Positions 1-10,963 of a stretch of 64,000 nt of DNA are shown in pieces. This DNA comes from Lithobates sylvaticus (lineage: Eukaryota > Chordata > Amphibia > Anura > Ranidae). Each line of letters begins with the position of its first letter. Positions within the stretch are counted from its first letter, which is position 1. The DNA lies in contig CM053034.1 of NCBI GenBank assembly GCA_028564925.1, forward strand, positions 155,407,705 through 155,471,704, in the 5' to 3' direction. A model generated the notes under the pieces. That model made no database searches, was not told the DNA's origin, and saw only the letters and a program-made list of their open reading frames with translations. The position numbers were made by a program, and so were the translations under genes.

Positions 1-689
1 AGTGTGATAAAGTAACACCACTTTTATTAAAACACACAACACAAAAGCTTCAACCGATTCACTCACATTATATTCAAATAAAACTAGCAAAATGTGAAAA
101 AGGTAATCTCCACAGCAGGCTTCACTGAAAATTTCACAATCACTGCAAAGGTCTGTAGTCATGGCGGACTCGAGGTGCAACAGATAATATGATGTCTCAC
201 CCCCTCCTCGTATCTCAGACATCCAAAAAAGTACGAAGATTATTTTCCAATATCTTTCATTATTTTCCAGCACTTTTGGAAAAAGGGATTTTGAAGAGGA
301 ACAAAAAACAGTTTTTCTTTTTTCACGTTTGAATGGACTTTATTTGAATTTTAATTTTTCACATTATTTTGATGTATATTATTATGTGTTAATATTTTGC
401 TTACTCACTTTATTCCAGTACTTATATCCCATTCAATATTGGATATATGTGAGTTGGTGTCATTACAGTTTGTGTCACTATTTTTGTATTCACTTATCAC
501 GAGGTGCTATTTGGAATATTTATTTATATACACGACTGTATTTATATATTTTGATTTTTTTCATCACATGGTAATTTGTTAACAGAGGCTATTTCTGCAG
601 ATTAGTTTAAAGGTTGAGTAAGCGCTACTGATCCAATTTAATTATATTTTATTTTGGACACATATTATTACTGATTTCTGACCCTCCAT
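1..689. other. AT-rich sequence, no gene seen
   Basis: The stretch is AT-rich with scattered stops in all frames; short open frames near 329-582 have no recognisable domain. The first 60 bases contain TTTATTAAAACACACAAC, which read on the minus strand would give an AATAAA-type signal and may be the 3' end of a dispersed element. I cannot classify it. Confidence 0.4.
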
Positions 690-2028
690 TACTGTCATAC
701 CTCTGCTTCTCTGCGTCACTCTGCATATAGTGGGGTAGAGGAAGGAAAAAACACACATTCCAGACTCTGCATTACTAGGTCCCGACCCTGCATTACTGAT
801 TCTTGACCCTACATTACTAATTCCTGACTGTGCATCAGTGTTAATTTGGTCAACTAAAATATTTTAGTTGACTGAAATATGACTAGCACTAAAACAATTC
901 AGATAACTAAAATACAACTAAAACTAAAATGTCATTTTAGTCAAAAGACTATGACTAAAACTAAATTGAAAGTTGATGTCAAAGTTAACACTGTTGTGCA
1001 TTACTGATTCCTGACCCTGCATTATTGGTGCACTAGTGCCTGCCAAGCCACCTCCCAAGTGCTTCCTGATGCTTATTTGAAAAAACACATACAAGCAACT
1101 GGGCTGGATGAAAAAGATGTACAGGCATGTAGGAGTGTGCTAGGATAGGTAGCTATGTCATACCTTCGGTTAATTGTGCCACCCTGCATATAGTTGGATG
1201 GAGGAAGACAAAAAACACACATATAAGTGTATGTCCCTGCACCCTGCATTACGAATTCTTGACTCTGCATTACGAATTCTTGACTCTGCATTACTAAGAC
1301 CTGTCTCTGTATTACTGTTTCCTGACTCTACATTGTTAGATCCTGACTCTGCATTACTGATTCCTGACTCTCCATTACTGATAGCTGTAAGCTGTCATAC
1401 CTATGCTTTCCTGTGCCATCGCTTTACTCTGCATGTAGCAGGGTGGAGGAGGAAAGAAGAAAAAAAAAACATACAGTATGAGTGTTTGCCCATGCACCCT
1501 GCATTACTGATTCCTGACTGCATTACTGATTCCTGACCCTGCATTGCTAAGTCCTGCCCCTGCATTACTGATTCCTGCCCCTGTATTACTGATTCTTGAC
1601 TCTGCATTACTGATTCTTGACTCTAAATGACTGATTCCCGACCATGATCTGCTAAGTCCTGACCCCGCATTACAGATTCCTGACTGCATTACTGATTCCT
1701 GACCCTGCGTTGCTAAGTCCTGACCCTGCATTACTGAGTCTTGACTCTGCAATTCTAAGTTCTGACTCTGCTTACTGATTCCTGACCCAGCATTGCTAAG
1801 TCCTGACTCTACATTACTGATCCCTGACCCTGTGTTACTCAGTCCTGACTCTACATTACTGATGTCTGACCCTGCATTACTATGTCCTGACTCTACTTTA
1901 CTGATTTCTGACCCTGCATTACTAGTTCCATTCCCTGCATTACTGATTTCTGACCCTCCATTACTGTTATAACTCTGCTTCTCTGCGCCACTCTGCATAT
2001 AGCAGGGTAGTGGAAGGAAAAAACACAC
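690..2028. repeat. 21-bp minisatellite array with interspersed ~70-bp spacers (left block)
   Basis: Degenerate tandem copies of a 21-bp unit close to CTGCATTACTGATTCCTGAC fill this block. Because 21 is divisible by three and the unit lacks stops in some frames, it yields long spurious open frames on both strands. At about 690, 1160, 1390 and 1965 the array is punctuated by a related ~70-bp spacer containing GTCATACCT, CTCTGCATATAG and a purine run GGAGGAAGGAAAA, which gives a higher-order pattern. A hAT-like MITE sits inside at 836-993. The array resumes after the foldback cluster at 2029-2719. Confidence 0.85.
836..993. mobile_element. hAT-like MITE (~158 bp) inside the 21-bp satellite
   Basis: The ends are inverted, CAGTGTTAA on the left and TTAACACTG on the right. 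The interior is rich in ACTAAAAT/ATTTTAGT, typical of short vertebrate non-autonomous DNA transposons. The flanks CTGTGCAT (828-835) and TTGTGCAT (994-1001) match at seven of eight positions, as expected for an 8-bp hAT target duplication, although both lie in satellite DNA where such similarity could pre-exist. It has no coding capacity. Confidence 0.65.
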
Positions 2029-2719
2029 TAAGGGTGCTTTCACACTGAAGGAGCGGTGTATTCACCGCTCCTATACCGCTCCTACCCATTGAAATCAATG
2101 GGACACCGCGGGGATACCGCTTTGCGGGGGGTTTAAGGCTGGTTTCACACTGGGGCAGTGGGGGCGGCGGCGGTAAAGCAGCGCTATATTTAGCGCTGCT
2201 TTACCGACGTTTTAGCCACGGTATACGGCCGCTAGCTGGGTGGTTTTAACCTCCTGCTAGCGGCCGAAAAAGGGTTAAAACCCTTTGCAGCGGCGCTTTG
2301 CCGGCGTTATTACCATGGTATCCCCGCGGTGTCCCATTTATTTCAATGGGTAGGAGCGGTATAGAAGCTGTATAGGAGAGGTGATATACACCGCTCCTTC
2401 ACCGCTCCAAAGATGCTGCTAGCAGGAATTTTTTTACCGTCCTGCTAGCACACCGCTCCAGTGTGAAAGACCTCCGGCTTTCACACTGGAGTTAAAGGAG
2501 CCGCTTTTTGCAGGAGCTATACAGGCGCTATTTTTAGCGCTGTAGCTCCTGAAAACGCTTCAGTGTGAAAGCACCCTAACCCTTTTTCGGCCGCTTGCGG
2601 GGGTTAAAACCACCACGCTAGCGGCCGCATACCGTGGTTAAAACGACGGTAAAGCAGCGCTAAATATAGCGCTGCTTTACCGCTGCCGCCCCCACCGCCC
2701 CAGTGTGAAACCAGCCTAA
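2029..2719. mobile_element. two interleaved foldback (TTTCACACTG) elements
   Basis: One pair of inverted ends is TAAGGGTGCTTTCACACTG at 2029 and its complement ending near 2579. A second pair is TTAAGGCTGGTTTCACAC at 2133 and its complement ending at 2719. The pairs overlap rather than nest. The interior is self-complementary, with repeated modules such as GTAAAGCAGCGCTA, CTAGCGGCC and GGAGCGGTGTA, so most of it could fold into hairpins. Related copies occur near 22,459, 23,631 and 36,742. There is no coding capacity and the superfamily is not certain. Confidence 0.75.
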
Positions 2720-3290
2720 GTCCTGACTATATTACTGATATAGTTGTTACTCTCCATTACTGATTCCTGACCCTACGTTACCATTTATTGACTGATTTAT
2801 TAACCTGCATTACTGTTTCTTGACTGCATTGCTAAATCCTGACTTTCCATTACTGATTTCTGACCTTGCATTACTAAGTAATGACTCTGCATTACTGTTT
2901 CCTGACACTGTATTACTGATTCTTGACACTGCATCACTGATTCTTGACCCTGCATTACTTATTCGGGACCCTGCATTACTGATTCCTGAACCTGCACTAC
3001 TAAGTCTTGACTCTGCTTTTCTAAGTTCTGACTTTGCATTTTTTGATTCCTGACCCTGCATTACTAAGGCTTAACTCTGCATTACTAAGTCCTAAATCTG
3101 CATTACTGATTCCTGATCCTGCATTACTGATCCATTCCATTCCAGATGCTTATTTGCAAAATCACATACAAGGATGGATGTAAGAGGTGGATTGACAGGG
3201 ACGAGTGTGTCAGTACAGGTATCTATGTCATACCTTTGCTTCCCTGTGCCACTCTGCACTCTGAAGGAAGAAAAAAACACACATTTTATT
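2720..3290. repeat. 21-bp minisatellite array (right block)
   Basis: This continues the left block after the foldback insertion, with the same 21-bp unit followed near 3,144-3,290 by the GATGCTTATTTG segment and the GTCATACCT spacer also seen at 1,070-1,220. The repeated order of unit array, GATGCTTATTTG segment and purine spacer supports a composite satellite with several module types. Confidence 0.8.
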
Positions 3291-3559
3291 TCGACTGATG
3301 CGCAAGTAATTTTTTCTCTCCCAAATGTCAAGGCATGTTTTTCCTCCCATTGATCAATAAGGTGAAGCATTTTTCTCCTTTAATTCTCACGGACCAATGA
3401 AGCCAGGTGTTTTCCCCCCACTGACTGTTAATGCATTTTCCTCTCACTAACCACCAACAGCAGGTCATTTTGTTTTTCTTCCACTGACAACAGACACCAG
3501 GGCATTGTGTTTCCCTTTCATAGGCCAGCAATGTAAGGGGCACGGTGCCGCACGGGTAT

Positions 3560-4056
3560 TTAAAGCGGTTGTATACCCGTTTTTGGTCGTTTTTTTTTTT
3601 TAAAACTACCTGCAAGACAAAGTCATAATGAGCTAGTATGACTAGCATACTAGCTCATTATGCATCACTTACCTTAAATCGGGGCCCCCGACGCCGTCCT
3701 CTTCTCCCCCTCCAGCTGCAGCCATCTCTTCACAGATACCCTCCTGGGTATCGCCGCTCCGGCCAATCACAGCGTCGCTGCGGCGCTGTGATTGACCAGA
3801 GCAGCGAAGACGTCGCTCCACGCATGCACGCGGGACACTTCAACTGCGGCGAGCCGTAGTTATGAATGGGCATTAACCCGTTAAATGCACCATTGTCTAC
3901 GGCGCGCATCCGCCGTAGACAGCGTTGTAAATCGCTCTTTGCAAAAATCTTCTAAACCGTGCAGGTTTAGGAGATATTTATTGTACCTACAGGTAAGCCT
4001 TAATCTAGGCTTACCTGTAGGTGCAACTTGAAATTAAGGGTATACAACCGCTTTAA
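3560..4056. mobile_element. piggyBac-like MITE flanked by TTAA
   Basis: The termini are TTAAAGCGGTTGTATACCC and its complement GGGTATACAACCGCTTTAA, with TTAA at both outer edges, the hallmark target site of piggyBac transposons. The interior holds GC-rich hairpins, a CACTTACCT motif near 3,666 and a palindrome ACAGGTAAGCC/GGCTTACCTGT near 3,990-4,018. About 497 bp, with no open frame of note. Sister copies are at 6,554 and 7,443. Confidence 0.75.
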
Positions 4057-4830
4057 TTAGAATCACTGCAATGTTTATGCTGTGTTATATGATACATAAC
4101 CACTGTGTTTGTGCAGTGTATAATGTGCATAAACTTTGACTATATTTAAGTGTTACTCCTATAAATCATGCCCATGTGTTACATTTCTGGCACTAGAAAT
4201 TTCTTGCAAACATTTTTCGGCACACTATGCTCAAAAGCTTGCCTATCCCTGCAGATTGACAGTCAGCAGGATGCAGGGAAGAGGGTGAGAACAAACAACA
4301 TTATTTAGGGTATCAGGTATTTGAATAAATAGCGGCTGCTCTCCCAGTAAAAAAGAATGAAATAAATGACAGTAAGGGCTGCATTTAGTGATTTTAGCAA
4401 TGATTTTACAGTATGCCGCTCATCTATTAGACTGAAATTCTTTAATAATAACACTTGATGCATTCCGGTTTGTCAGAAACATATGTATTTTGCCAGCCTA
4501 CTCAGCACCTCTGCGTTACACCATGTTTATGTGTAGGATTCATTTTCTATAAAAGCTCTAAAAACATATGGACATGAGTTATTTTACACAGAAAACATTA
4601 TTTCTTTACACACTTCATTTCATCCAGAGCATTGAAGTGGGACGGCCATACTGCTATCTGTGTAAAATATAAATAGAGTGTAGCCACCAACATTTCCAGA
4701 GACCAGACAGACAATTGAGATGTTTTATTAGAAGCCATATTTTGATGCAATTAAAGCATGTGCACAGACCTGAGTAGAATATTTAACAATACATTATCAT
4801 AACATTATACGCAGCTACATACGTTCATAC
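4057..4830. other. unassigned non-repetitive sequence
   Basis: No open frame, tandem repeat or inverted terminal structure is visible here. It reads as ordinary AT-rich intergenic DNA. Confidence 0.4.
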
Positions 4831-4987
4831 ATCCCAACCAGTGGCGTAACTAGAACGCTCAGGGCCCCGATGCAAGAAACCATGGAGGGCCCCCCGACCT
4901 CTGGACAAAAGCTCTTTTCTCCGAGCCCGATGGCAGAACACCAGGGCCCGGTCACAAGTGGGTGGCTGCATATAAAGTGCATCTCAA

Positions 4988-5200
4988 ATGCCGCCACAGT
5001 ACCCATCAAGCTCTGCCACTGTGCCACCAAATGCCGTCACTGTGCTAGCAAATGCCGCCACTGTGCCCATCAAATGTCGCCACTGTGCCCATCAAATGCT
5101 GCCACTGTGCCCATCAAGCTCTGCCACTGTGCCATCAAATGCCACCACTGTGCCCATTAAATGCTGGCAGTGTGCTATCAAATGCTGCCACTGTGAATCC
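4988..5200. repeat. 21-bp minisatellite, GCCACTGTGCCCATCAAATG unit
   Basis: About ten copies of a 21-bp unit near GCCACTGTGCCCATCAAATG. Its reverse complement is essentially the unit of the 2.3-kb array at 28.3-30.5 kb, which lies in a different TIR element. Confidence 0.85.
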
Positions 5201-5715
5201 CCCCCTGCCTGCTCGCTGTCTGCCCGGCACTTACCCTGTCTTGGTGGGGCAGCGGGTGATGGCCACGAGTGGGGTCCTCCTTGCGTCTCCTGCCATCCTC
5301 ATCTCCTGTCCTCGCCTCCTGATAGGTGTCCAATAGCTGCACCTATCGTTTCAGCCAATCAGGTGACGGGTAACAGACCCGCACACCTGATTGGTGGAGA
5401 TGCGGTTCAGTGTTATTATTTCGCTTTTCTAACACACCTGGGTGGACTGTGAGCGTCAAGCATGGCGCTCGCAGTTCACTTATTATGAAGCCTATTAGAG
5501 CCTATGGTTCTAATCAGGTGCTTCAAAAACACCCCCTGCCACTGTAATTCAGGCGCCCAGTGCCCCAAAAGGGACCGGACACCTAAATATGGGGGTGGCA
5601 GCAGGGGCCATGGATAGAATCATGCTATGCATGAATCTATCCATTTGTCATAGAGGGAGTGGCTGGAGAGAGGGGGTGGCACCTGTGCGCCCTTTTGGAC
5701 GCACCGCCACTGATA

Positions 5716-6145
5716 AACACATGCACATTCACATACATACATACATACATGCACTCTCACATACATGCACACACACATACATATATGCACACACACACAC
5801 ATGTGCATGCACACACACAGACAGACAGACATACATGCATCATGCACACACACAGACATACATGCGCGCACACACACACACACACACGCATCATGCACAC
5901 ACATGCATCATGCACACACACATTCATCATGCACACACACATATGCATCATGCACACACACACATGCATCATGCACACACACACACACACACACACACGC
6001 ATCATGCACACACACACACACATACATACATGCATCATGCACACACACACACACATGCATGCATCATGTACACACAGACATACATGCATCGTGCACACAC
6101 ATATACATGCATAATGCACACACACATGCATGCACACACATACAG
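5716..6145. repeat. CA/CATA-rich compound microsatellite
   Basis: Runs of CA dinucleotides mixed with CATA, CAGA and CATGCATCATG. It is stop-poor in several frames, so open frames of 94-187 codons here rich in Thr-His or Cys-Val are artefacts. Confidence 0.95.
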
Positions 6146-6553
6146 TAGATAGATAGTCTTATATAAACAAAAAAAAACGGCAGTCCTGTTACCTTGTCTC
6201 TTCCTGCCGGGTACTGCACTGTAGGGGGAGACAAAGAGCACAGCACACACTGTGCTTTCACTTTAGCCTAATGTGAGGAGCTCCCTGCACAGCGCCGATT
6301 ACAGTTTGGAATTGGCGATCGGGGAGCTCCTCTCAGACGCCGCTCCTAGTGAAGAGTACAGGGAGGCCCCGAGGGCCCCCTGCAGCAAGGGGCCCGGTCG
6401 CCATGGCGATCGCAGCGACCCCTATAATTCCGCCACTGCTCCCAACATTTTGAGATGGGAATGAGGGACACCTACTAACAAACATATGTAGGCATAGGAC
6501 ATGCCCCCCTGCCACACCCTCTTAAAGAAGAATTAACCAAAACAAAAGGTTAA

Positions 6554-6967
6554 TTAAAGAGGAAGTAAACCCTAATGGGTTTACTTCCTCTTTGTTTCCC
6601 TGCAAAGGTAAAGCATAGTGGACTACTATGCATCGCATAGTAGTCCATTATGTGTCACTTACCTGACACAGGAGCCAGCGAAGTCACCGATGTCCCCTTG
6701 TGTACGGAGCCTCCATCTTCTTGGTGGGTCTCGCGGCTCCGGTGCTGTCATTCGGCGGCGCCGCAATGACATCACTCCCACGCATGCGCACGGGAGCCGC
6801 CACTCGCGGCATATCGCCGTTGAGAGTGGAGCACTCAGTGCCTGTCTTTTGGCAAATATCTCCTAAACCGTGTAGGTTTAGGAGATATTTCTTGGACCTA
6901 CAGGTAAGCCGTAATCTAGGCTTACCTGTAGGTCAAAGTGGTTTGTAAGGGTTTACAACCACTTTAA
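6554..6967. mobile_element. piggyBac-like MITE flanked by TTAA
   Basis: It is bounded by TTAA on both sides, with left end TTAAAGAGGAAGTAAACCC and right end GGGTTTACAACCACTTTAA. It shares with the 3,560 copy the CACTTACCT motif, the AAACCGTG(T/C)AGGTTTAGGAG block and the ACAGGTAAGCC/GGCTTACCTGT palindrome, so it belongs to the same family. The left end carries its own small GAGGAAGTAAACCC palindrome. Confidence 0.75.
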
Positions 6968-7442
6968 ATCCACAAAAGCTTTTTTTGTTTACAGCTACTA
7001 TTCCTTTATATTGGCTTTTAAAATTTACAAATGCACCAATTTAGAATTTGGATGAAAGGTTTAGCACTGGAAAACACTTTTTGAAAGATAAAAAGTACAT
7101 TTTATATACAACTATATGGATCAGACCAAAATGATGGACAAATGAGGAGGAAAGAGGGACAGAGGCTCCAAATCAGGGACAGTCCCTCGAAATCAGGGAC
7201 CGTTGGGAGCTATCACAAAACAATGAAGACTGGATATTACCTCAGAAAACAAAGATACACTTTGTTAGCCAGCCAGACACTTTAGTAGCCAGCAAAGGGA
7301 TTATCCTATCAAATTCATCATAGCATTAGTAACATACTGATTATAAACAGGATTGTTTGGGAGTTATGACAGGTAATACCTGTGTGCCTGATAGGAACAT
7401 ATTTTGTAACACACTTGACTGTGGTAGGAAAAATATAGGTCC

Positions 7443-7878
7443 TTAAAGTGGTGTTTCCACCAATAAAAATGCTTAAAATTCATAAAAAAATAAATAAAAT
7501 AATTGGAAAAATAAATTTTTTACTCACCTCTAAATGCCTGTTGCTAGGGGGTCCCTCGTAGTCTGCCTCCTTCAGTGCCCAAAGCACTGACATCACTTCC
7601 CCTCGGCACAGTCAGTCATCTGGGACACGTGACAGGTCCCAGATGACTGCGCGGCGTATCACGGCGTGCAGCGCCGCTCGCGCATGCGCAGTGGGTGCCC
7701 TGCTGTGGCTTCACAGCCGGGTGCGTGCCCACAGTAAGAATGGCGAAGCGGGGAACGAGGGGGGGCATCTCTGGACCCTGGGACAGGTAAGTGTCCGATT
7801 ATTAAAAGTCAGCAGCTGCAATATTTGTAGCTGCTGACTTTAAAAAAAATTTTTTTTTTAGGGGGCACCCCACTTTAA
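7443..7878. mobile_element. piggyBac-like MITE flanked by TTAA (divergent subfamily)
   Basis: It starts TTAAAGTGGTGTTTCCACC and ends GGCACCCCACTTTAA, with TTAA at each edge. A TTACTCACCTC motif near 7,520 and CpG-rich hairpins including CGCATGCGCA parallel the two copies to the left, but the internal palindrome is replaced by CAGCAGCTGCAA/TTGTAGCTGCTG. No coding. Confidence 0.65.
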
Positions 7879-8070
7879 AGAAAACAAAAGTGTTTTTCAA
7901 TAGAAGAGAATTACTATTTACATATACAGTTTGTGAGATGTAATGCCGTATTTAGCTTGTGGGTTATCCTCTGCTTTAAAAACATTTTAAACCTTCCCAT
8001 CTGCACCTACTGTTTTTTCACCTATGTTAATCATGTAGCTTCATCTGTCAATTGTTGCCCTGTAGACATA

Positions 8071-8319
8071 GGGGGTTATTTACTAAAGGAAAATCCACTT
8101 TGCACTGCAAGTGCACTTGAAAAGTCGCTGTAGATCCGAGGGGGATATGCAAGGAAAATAAAAAACAGCATTTTAGCTTGCACGTGATTGGATGATAAAA
8201 TCAGCAGAGCTTCCACTCATTTCAGATCTACCCCTTAGATTTAGAGTGACTGAACTTCCAAGTGCACTTTCAAGTGCACTTGCAGTGCAAAGTGGATTTG
8301 CCTTTCATAAATAACCCCC
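8071..8319. mobile_element. MITE with long near-perfect inverted ends
   Basis: Roughly 50-bp inverted ends start GGGGGTTATTTACTAAAGG and finish CATAAATAACCCCC, both continuing into CCACTTTGCACTGCAAGTGC. The triplet ATA flanks each end, which would fit a 3-bp target duplication, though Tc1-type TA is equally possible. About 249 bp, no coding. A degenerate relative may lie at 25,640. Confidence 0.7.
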
Positions 8320-8403
8320 ATAGTCTATGTAGCAGTGTTTTTTAACCTTCTTTCAGTCAAGGAACCCTTTAGAACCGTGAGCAATCCTGGGGCACACCAA
8401 TCT

Positions 8404-8623
8404 GAGGGCTCATTCATACCAGGAAGTGCATCCAAGCGTGCATGCTTTTTTTCATGTTCCGCATGTTGCATTTTGTAATGGGCGCAAACATGCGCGTATT
8501 TACAAAAAGCATGGGGGTATCATTAAGAAATAATGGCACCCACACATGACTGCAAAAGGCGGTACGGGAAAACATACGATTTTGCATATGTTATCGCACT
8601 GCACCTGATGTGAACAAGCCCTA
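8404..8623. mobile_element. short MITE (AGGGCTCATTCATACC ends)
   Basis: Inverted ends AGGGCTCATTCATACC and TGATGTGAACAAGCCCT enclose about 220 bp with GCATGC-type short palindromes. It is nested within the 8,333-9,933 element. Confidence 0.55.
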
Positions 8624-8669
8624 AAATGTAGTCTGTGAGGCAGAGTTCAGTGATCCTAGATTGTAACTC

Positions 8670-9545
8670 CTCTCCCCCCAAATTCCCCCTCCTAGCATGA
8701 ATACCCCCCCCCCACAATTCCCCCTCCAAGCAAAAACACCCTCAAAATTCCTTCTAGCACAAACCCCTCAAATCCCCCCTCCCAGCACAAGCCCACCCAA
8801 ATTCCTTCTCCTAGCACAAACCCCACCAATTCCCCCTCCTAACACAAACTCCCTGCTCCCAAAGCCCCACTCCTAGCACAAATCCTCCTTCCAAACCATT
8901 CCCAAGCACAAATCCCCCCTCCTAGAACAAACCCCCCTGCTTCCAAATCCCCCTCCTAGCACAAAACCCCTGCTTCCAAATCCCCCTGCTAGCACACACC
9001 CCCTGCTTCCAAATCCCCCTCCTAGCACAAAACCCCTGCTTCCAAATCCCCCTCCTAGCACAAACCCCCTGCTTCCAAATCCCCCTCCTAGCACAAACCC
9101 CCTGCTTCCAAATCCCCCTCCTAGCACAAACCCCCTGCTTCCAAATCCCCCTCCTAGCACAAACCCCCTGCTTCCAAATCCCCCTCCTAGCACAAACCCC
9201 CTGCTTCCAAATCCCCCTCCTAGCACAAACTCCCTGCTCCCAAAGCCCCACTCCTAGCACAAATCCTCCTTCCAAACCATTCCCAAGCACAAATCCCCCC
9301 TCCTAGAACAAACCCCCCTGCTTCCAATTCCCCGCTCCTAGCACAAAACTACTCGAACCCCCTTCCCCCCAGCACAAATCCCCCTCCTAGCACAAACCCC
9401 CTGCTTCCAAATCCCTGCTCCTAGCACAAAACCACTCAAACCCCCTTCCCGCAGCACAAATCCCCCTCCTAGCACAAACCCCCTGCTTCCAAATCCCCGC
9501 TCCTAGCACAAAACCACCCCCACCCCCTTCCCCCAGCACAAATCC
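8670..9545. repeat. 33-bp minisatellite, CCCCCTCCTAGCACAAAC
   Basis: About 20 to 25 copies of a 33-bp unit combining CCCCCTCCTAGCACAAAC with CCCCTGCTTCCAAAT. The central copies (8,930-9,230) are almost identical and the edges degenerate, which indicates recent homogenisation of the middle. The 33-bp period gives spurious Gly-rich frames on the minus strand. Confidence 0.95.
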
Positions 9546-9933
9546 TCCCTCCCGTTGCCTGTACAGGTGCAGTGTATAGAGGAGAGAGGGGTCAGTAATC
9601 AAACCCTGCACACTTGAGTGTGACCATGTGTAAACTCCTGTGCACAGGGAGGAGAGAGAAAGAGAGCACACTTCCTCAGGGCTCTCTCCTTCTCCCTGCT
9701 GCTATGTGTACTTCTGCCAGCAAATCAGAAAGCTGAGTGTGCTGTCTGACATGTCCTTAGCAACCGGCGATAATGTCATAGTACACATATCAGCAGGGAG
9801 AAGGAGAAAGCCGTGAGGAGGTGTGGGTGTGTTCTCTTTCCTCTCTGTGCATTGAAGTTTACACAGGCTCACACTGGGATGTTGACGTGGTATCCCTGAG
9901 GACTCTTTGCAGCACCCTATTTGAAAAACACTG

Positions 9934-10574
9934 GTCTATAGTACAGTAGATCTTCAAGTTCCTTTGTCAGAAGATTCTATTTGTGTGGAAACAGGAGACT
10001 TTCAGGATGGCACTGCAAAGGTTAACGCATGATCTGTCTGCAGTCTAAGAACTAACATTTTCTGTGAAGAAACCACATATCCCACAATTCCTGGGTCTCT
10101 CAGTCTTGTGCTGGTGCAGTTGAGAGCTAATTAGATCTGACAAACATAAGCAGGCAGAACATTCACAGACACACAAAGAGCTCACCATACAGCCAGAATA
10201 TGTGTTTTTATTACGTTAGCACGTCTAATTCACATTTGTGATGCGACACACAGTGGGTGGTATCACATGTATTGGATGCTGTGACCTGGAACAGGAAATT
10301 GTCTTTTCTTTGGTGAATAGGGACAAGCTAGCCGTTGCAAACTATGGACACAGAGGCATTGATCGGCCGTGACACTACAAACTTCTACCACAATATGTGA
10401 GCCCATCATTACAAGGTAAGGCAAAAAATAACACAGGAAATACAACTACACCAATACCTAGTTAAAACAACATGAACATTTAAGCCTCATGCACACTGGG
10501 TGTTTTTACAGTGGCTGTTTTTGGCTTCAGGTGTTTTTTTCTACAGTCAATAAACTCTCCAGCATGTTATACTA
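9934..10574. other. unassigned sequence left of Tc1 element
   Basis: No gene or tandem repeat is visible. A fragment near 10,484 (CCTCATGCACACTGGGTG) resembles the outer edge of common frog MITEs but no matching right end was found. Confidence 0.35.
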
Positions 10575-10720
10575 CAGTGGGTATAAAAAGTCTACACACC
10601 CCTGTTAAAATGTAAGTTTTCTTTGATATAAAAAAATGAGACAAAGATAAATAATTTCAGAAATTTTCCCACCTTTAATGTGACCTATAAACTGTACAAC
10701 TCAATTGAAAAACAAACTGA

Positions 10721-10756
10721 AATCTTTTAGTTGGGGGGGGGGGGGGGGGGGGGGTA
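10721..10756 (+). repeat. poly-G tract
   Basis: An uninterrupted run of roughly two dozen G residues inside the 5' non-coding part of the Tc1 element. Such a run can form a G-quadruplex and is prone to length error in sequencing. Confidence 0.9.
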
Positions 10757-10963
10757 AAATAAGAAAAAAAATAGTGTGGTTGCCTCTTATAACTGGGGAT
10801 GTAGTTGTGTTCAGAATTAAGCAATCACATTCAAACTCGTGTTAAATAGGAGTCAGTACATATCTGCCATCATTTAAAGTGCATCTGATTAGCCCTGAAT
10901 AAAGTTCAGCTGTTCTACTAGGTCTTTCCTGACATTTTCTTAGCCGCATCCTACAGCAAAAGC

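Larger units (their letters stand above)
4839..6438. mobile_element. hAT-like non-autonomous element with 8-bp target duplication
   Basis: The left terminus CAGTGGCGTAACTAG is matched by the inverted right terminus ending CGCCACTG. The flanks ATCCCAAC (4,831-4,838) and CTCCCAAC (6,439-6,446) agree at seven of eight bases. The interior contains a 21-bp minisatellite (4,988-5,200) and a long CA-rich array (about 5,716-6,145). A second CGCCACTG end at 5,704-5,711 suggests a shorter relative was the core and that sequence was added to its right. No transposase is visible. Confidence 0.75.
4828..7213. mobile_element. older TIR element hosting nested insertions
   Basis: The left end reads CATACATCCCAAC and the right end GTTGGGAGCTAT, roughly inverted (ATCCCAAC versus GTTGGGAG). 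The inner edges carry AGGGAC/GTCCCT motifs on both sides. A hAT-like element interrupts it at 4,839-6,438 and a TTAA MITE at 6,554-6,967, so this is the oldest layer here. Boundaries are approximate and the superfamily is unknown. Confidence 0.45.
8333..9933. mobile_element. TIR element (CAGTGTTTTT ends) swollen by a 33-bp minisatellite
   Basis: The left end CAGTGTTTTTTAACC and right end TTGAAAAACACTG are inverted. Opening text such as AAGGAACCCTTTAG is typical of abundant vertebrate hAT-type non-autonomous elements. It contains a smaller MITE (8,404-8,623) and the 33-bp array. Its target duplication is unclear (CTATGTAG versus GTCTATAG). No transposase. Confidence 0.6.

Noticed and set aside
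5589-6152. His/Thr-rich and Cys/Val-rich frames
   Set aside because: Translations of the CA/CATG microsatellite.
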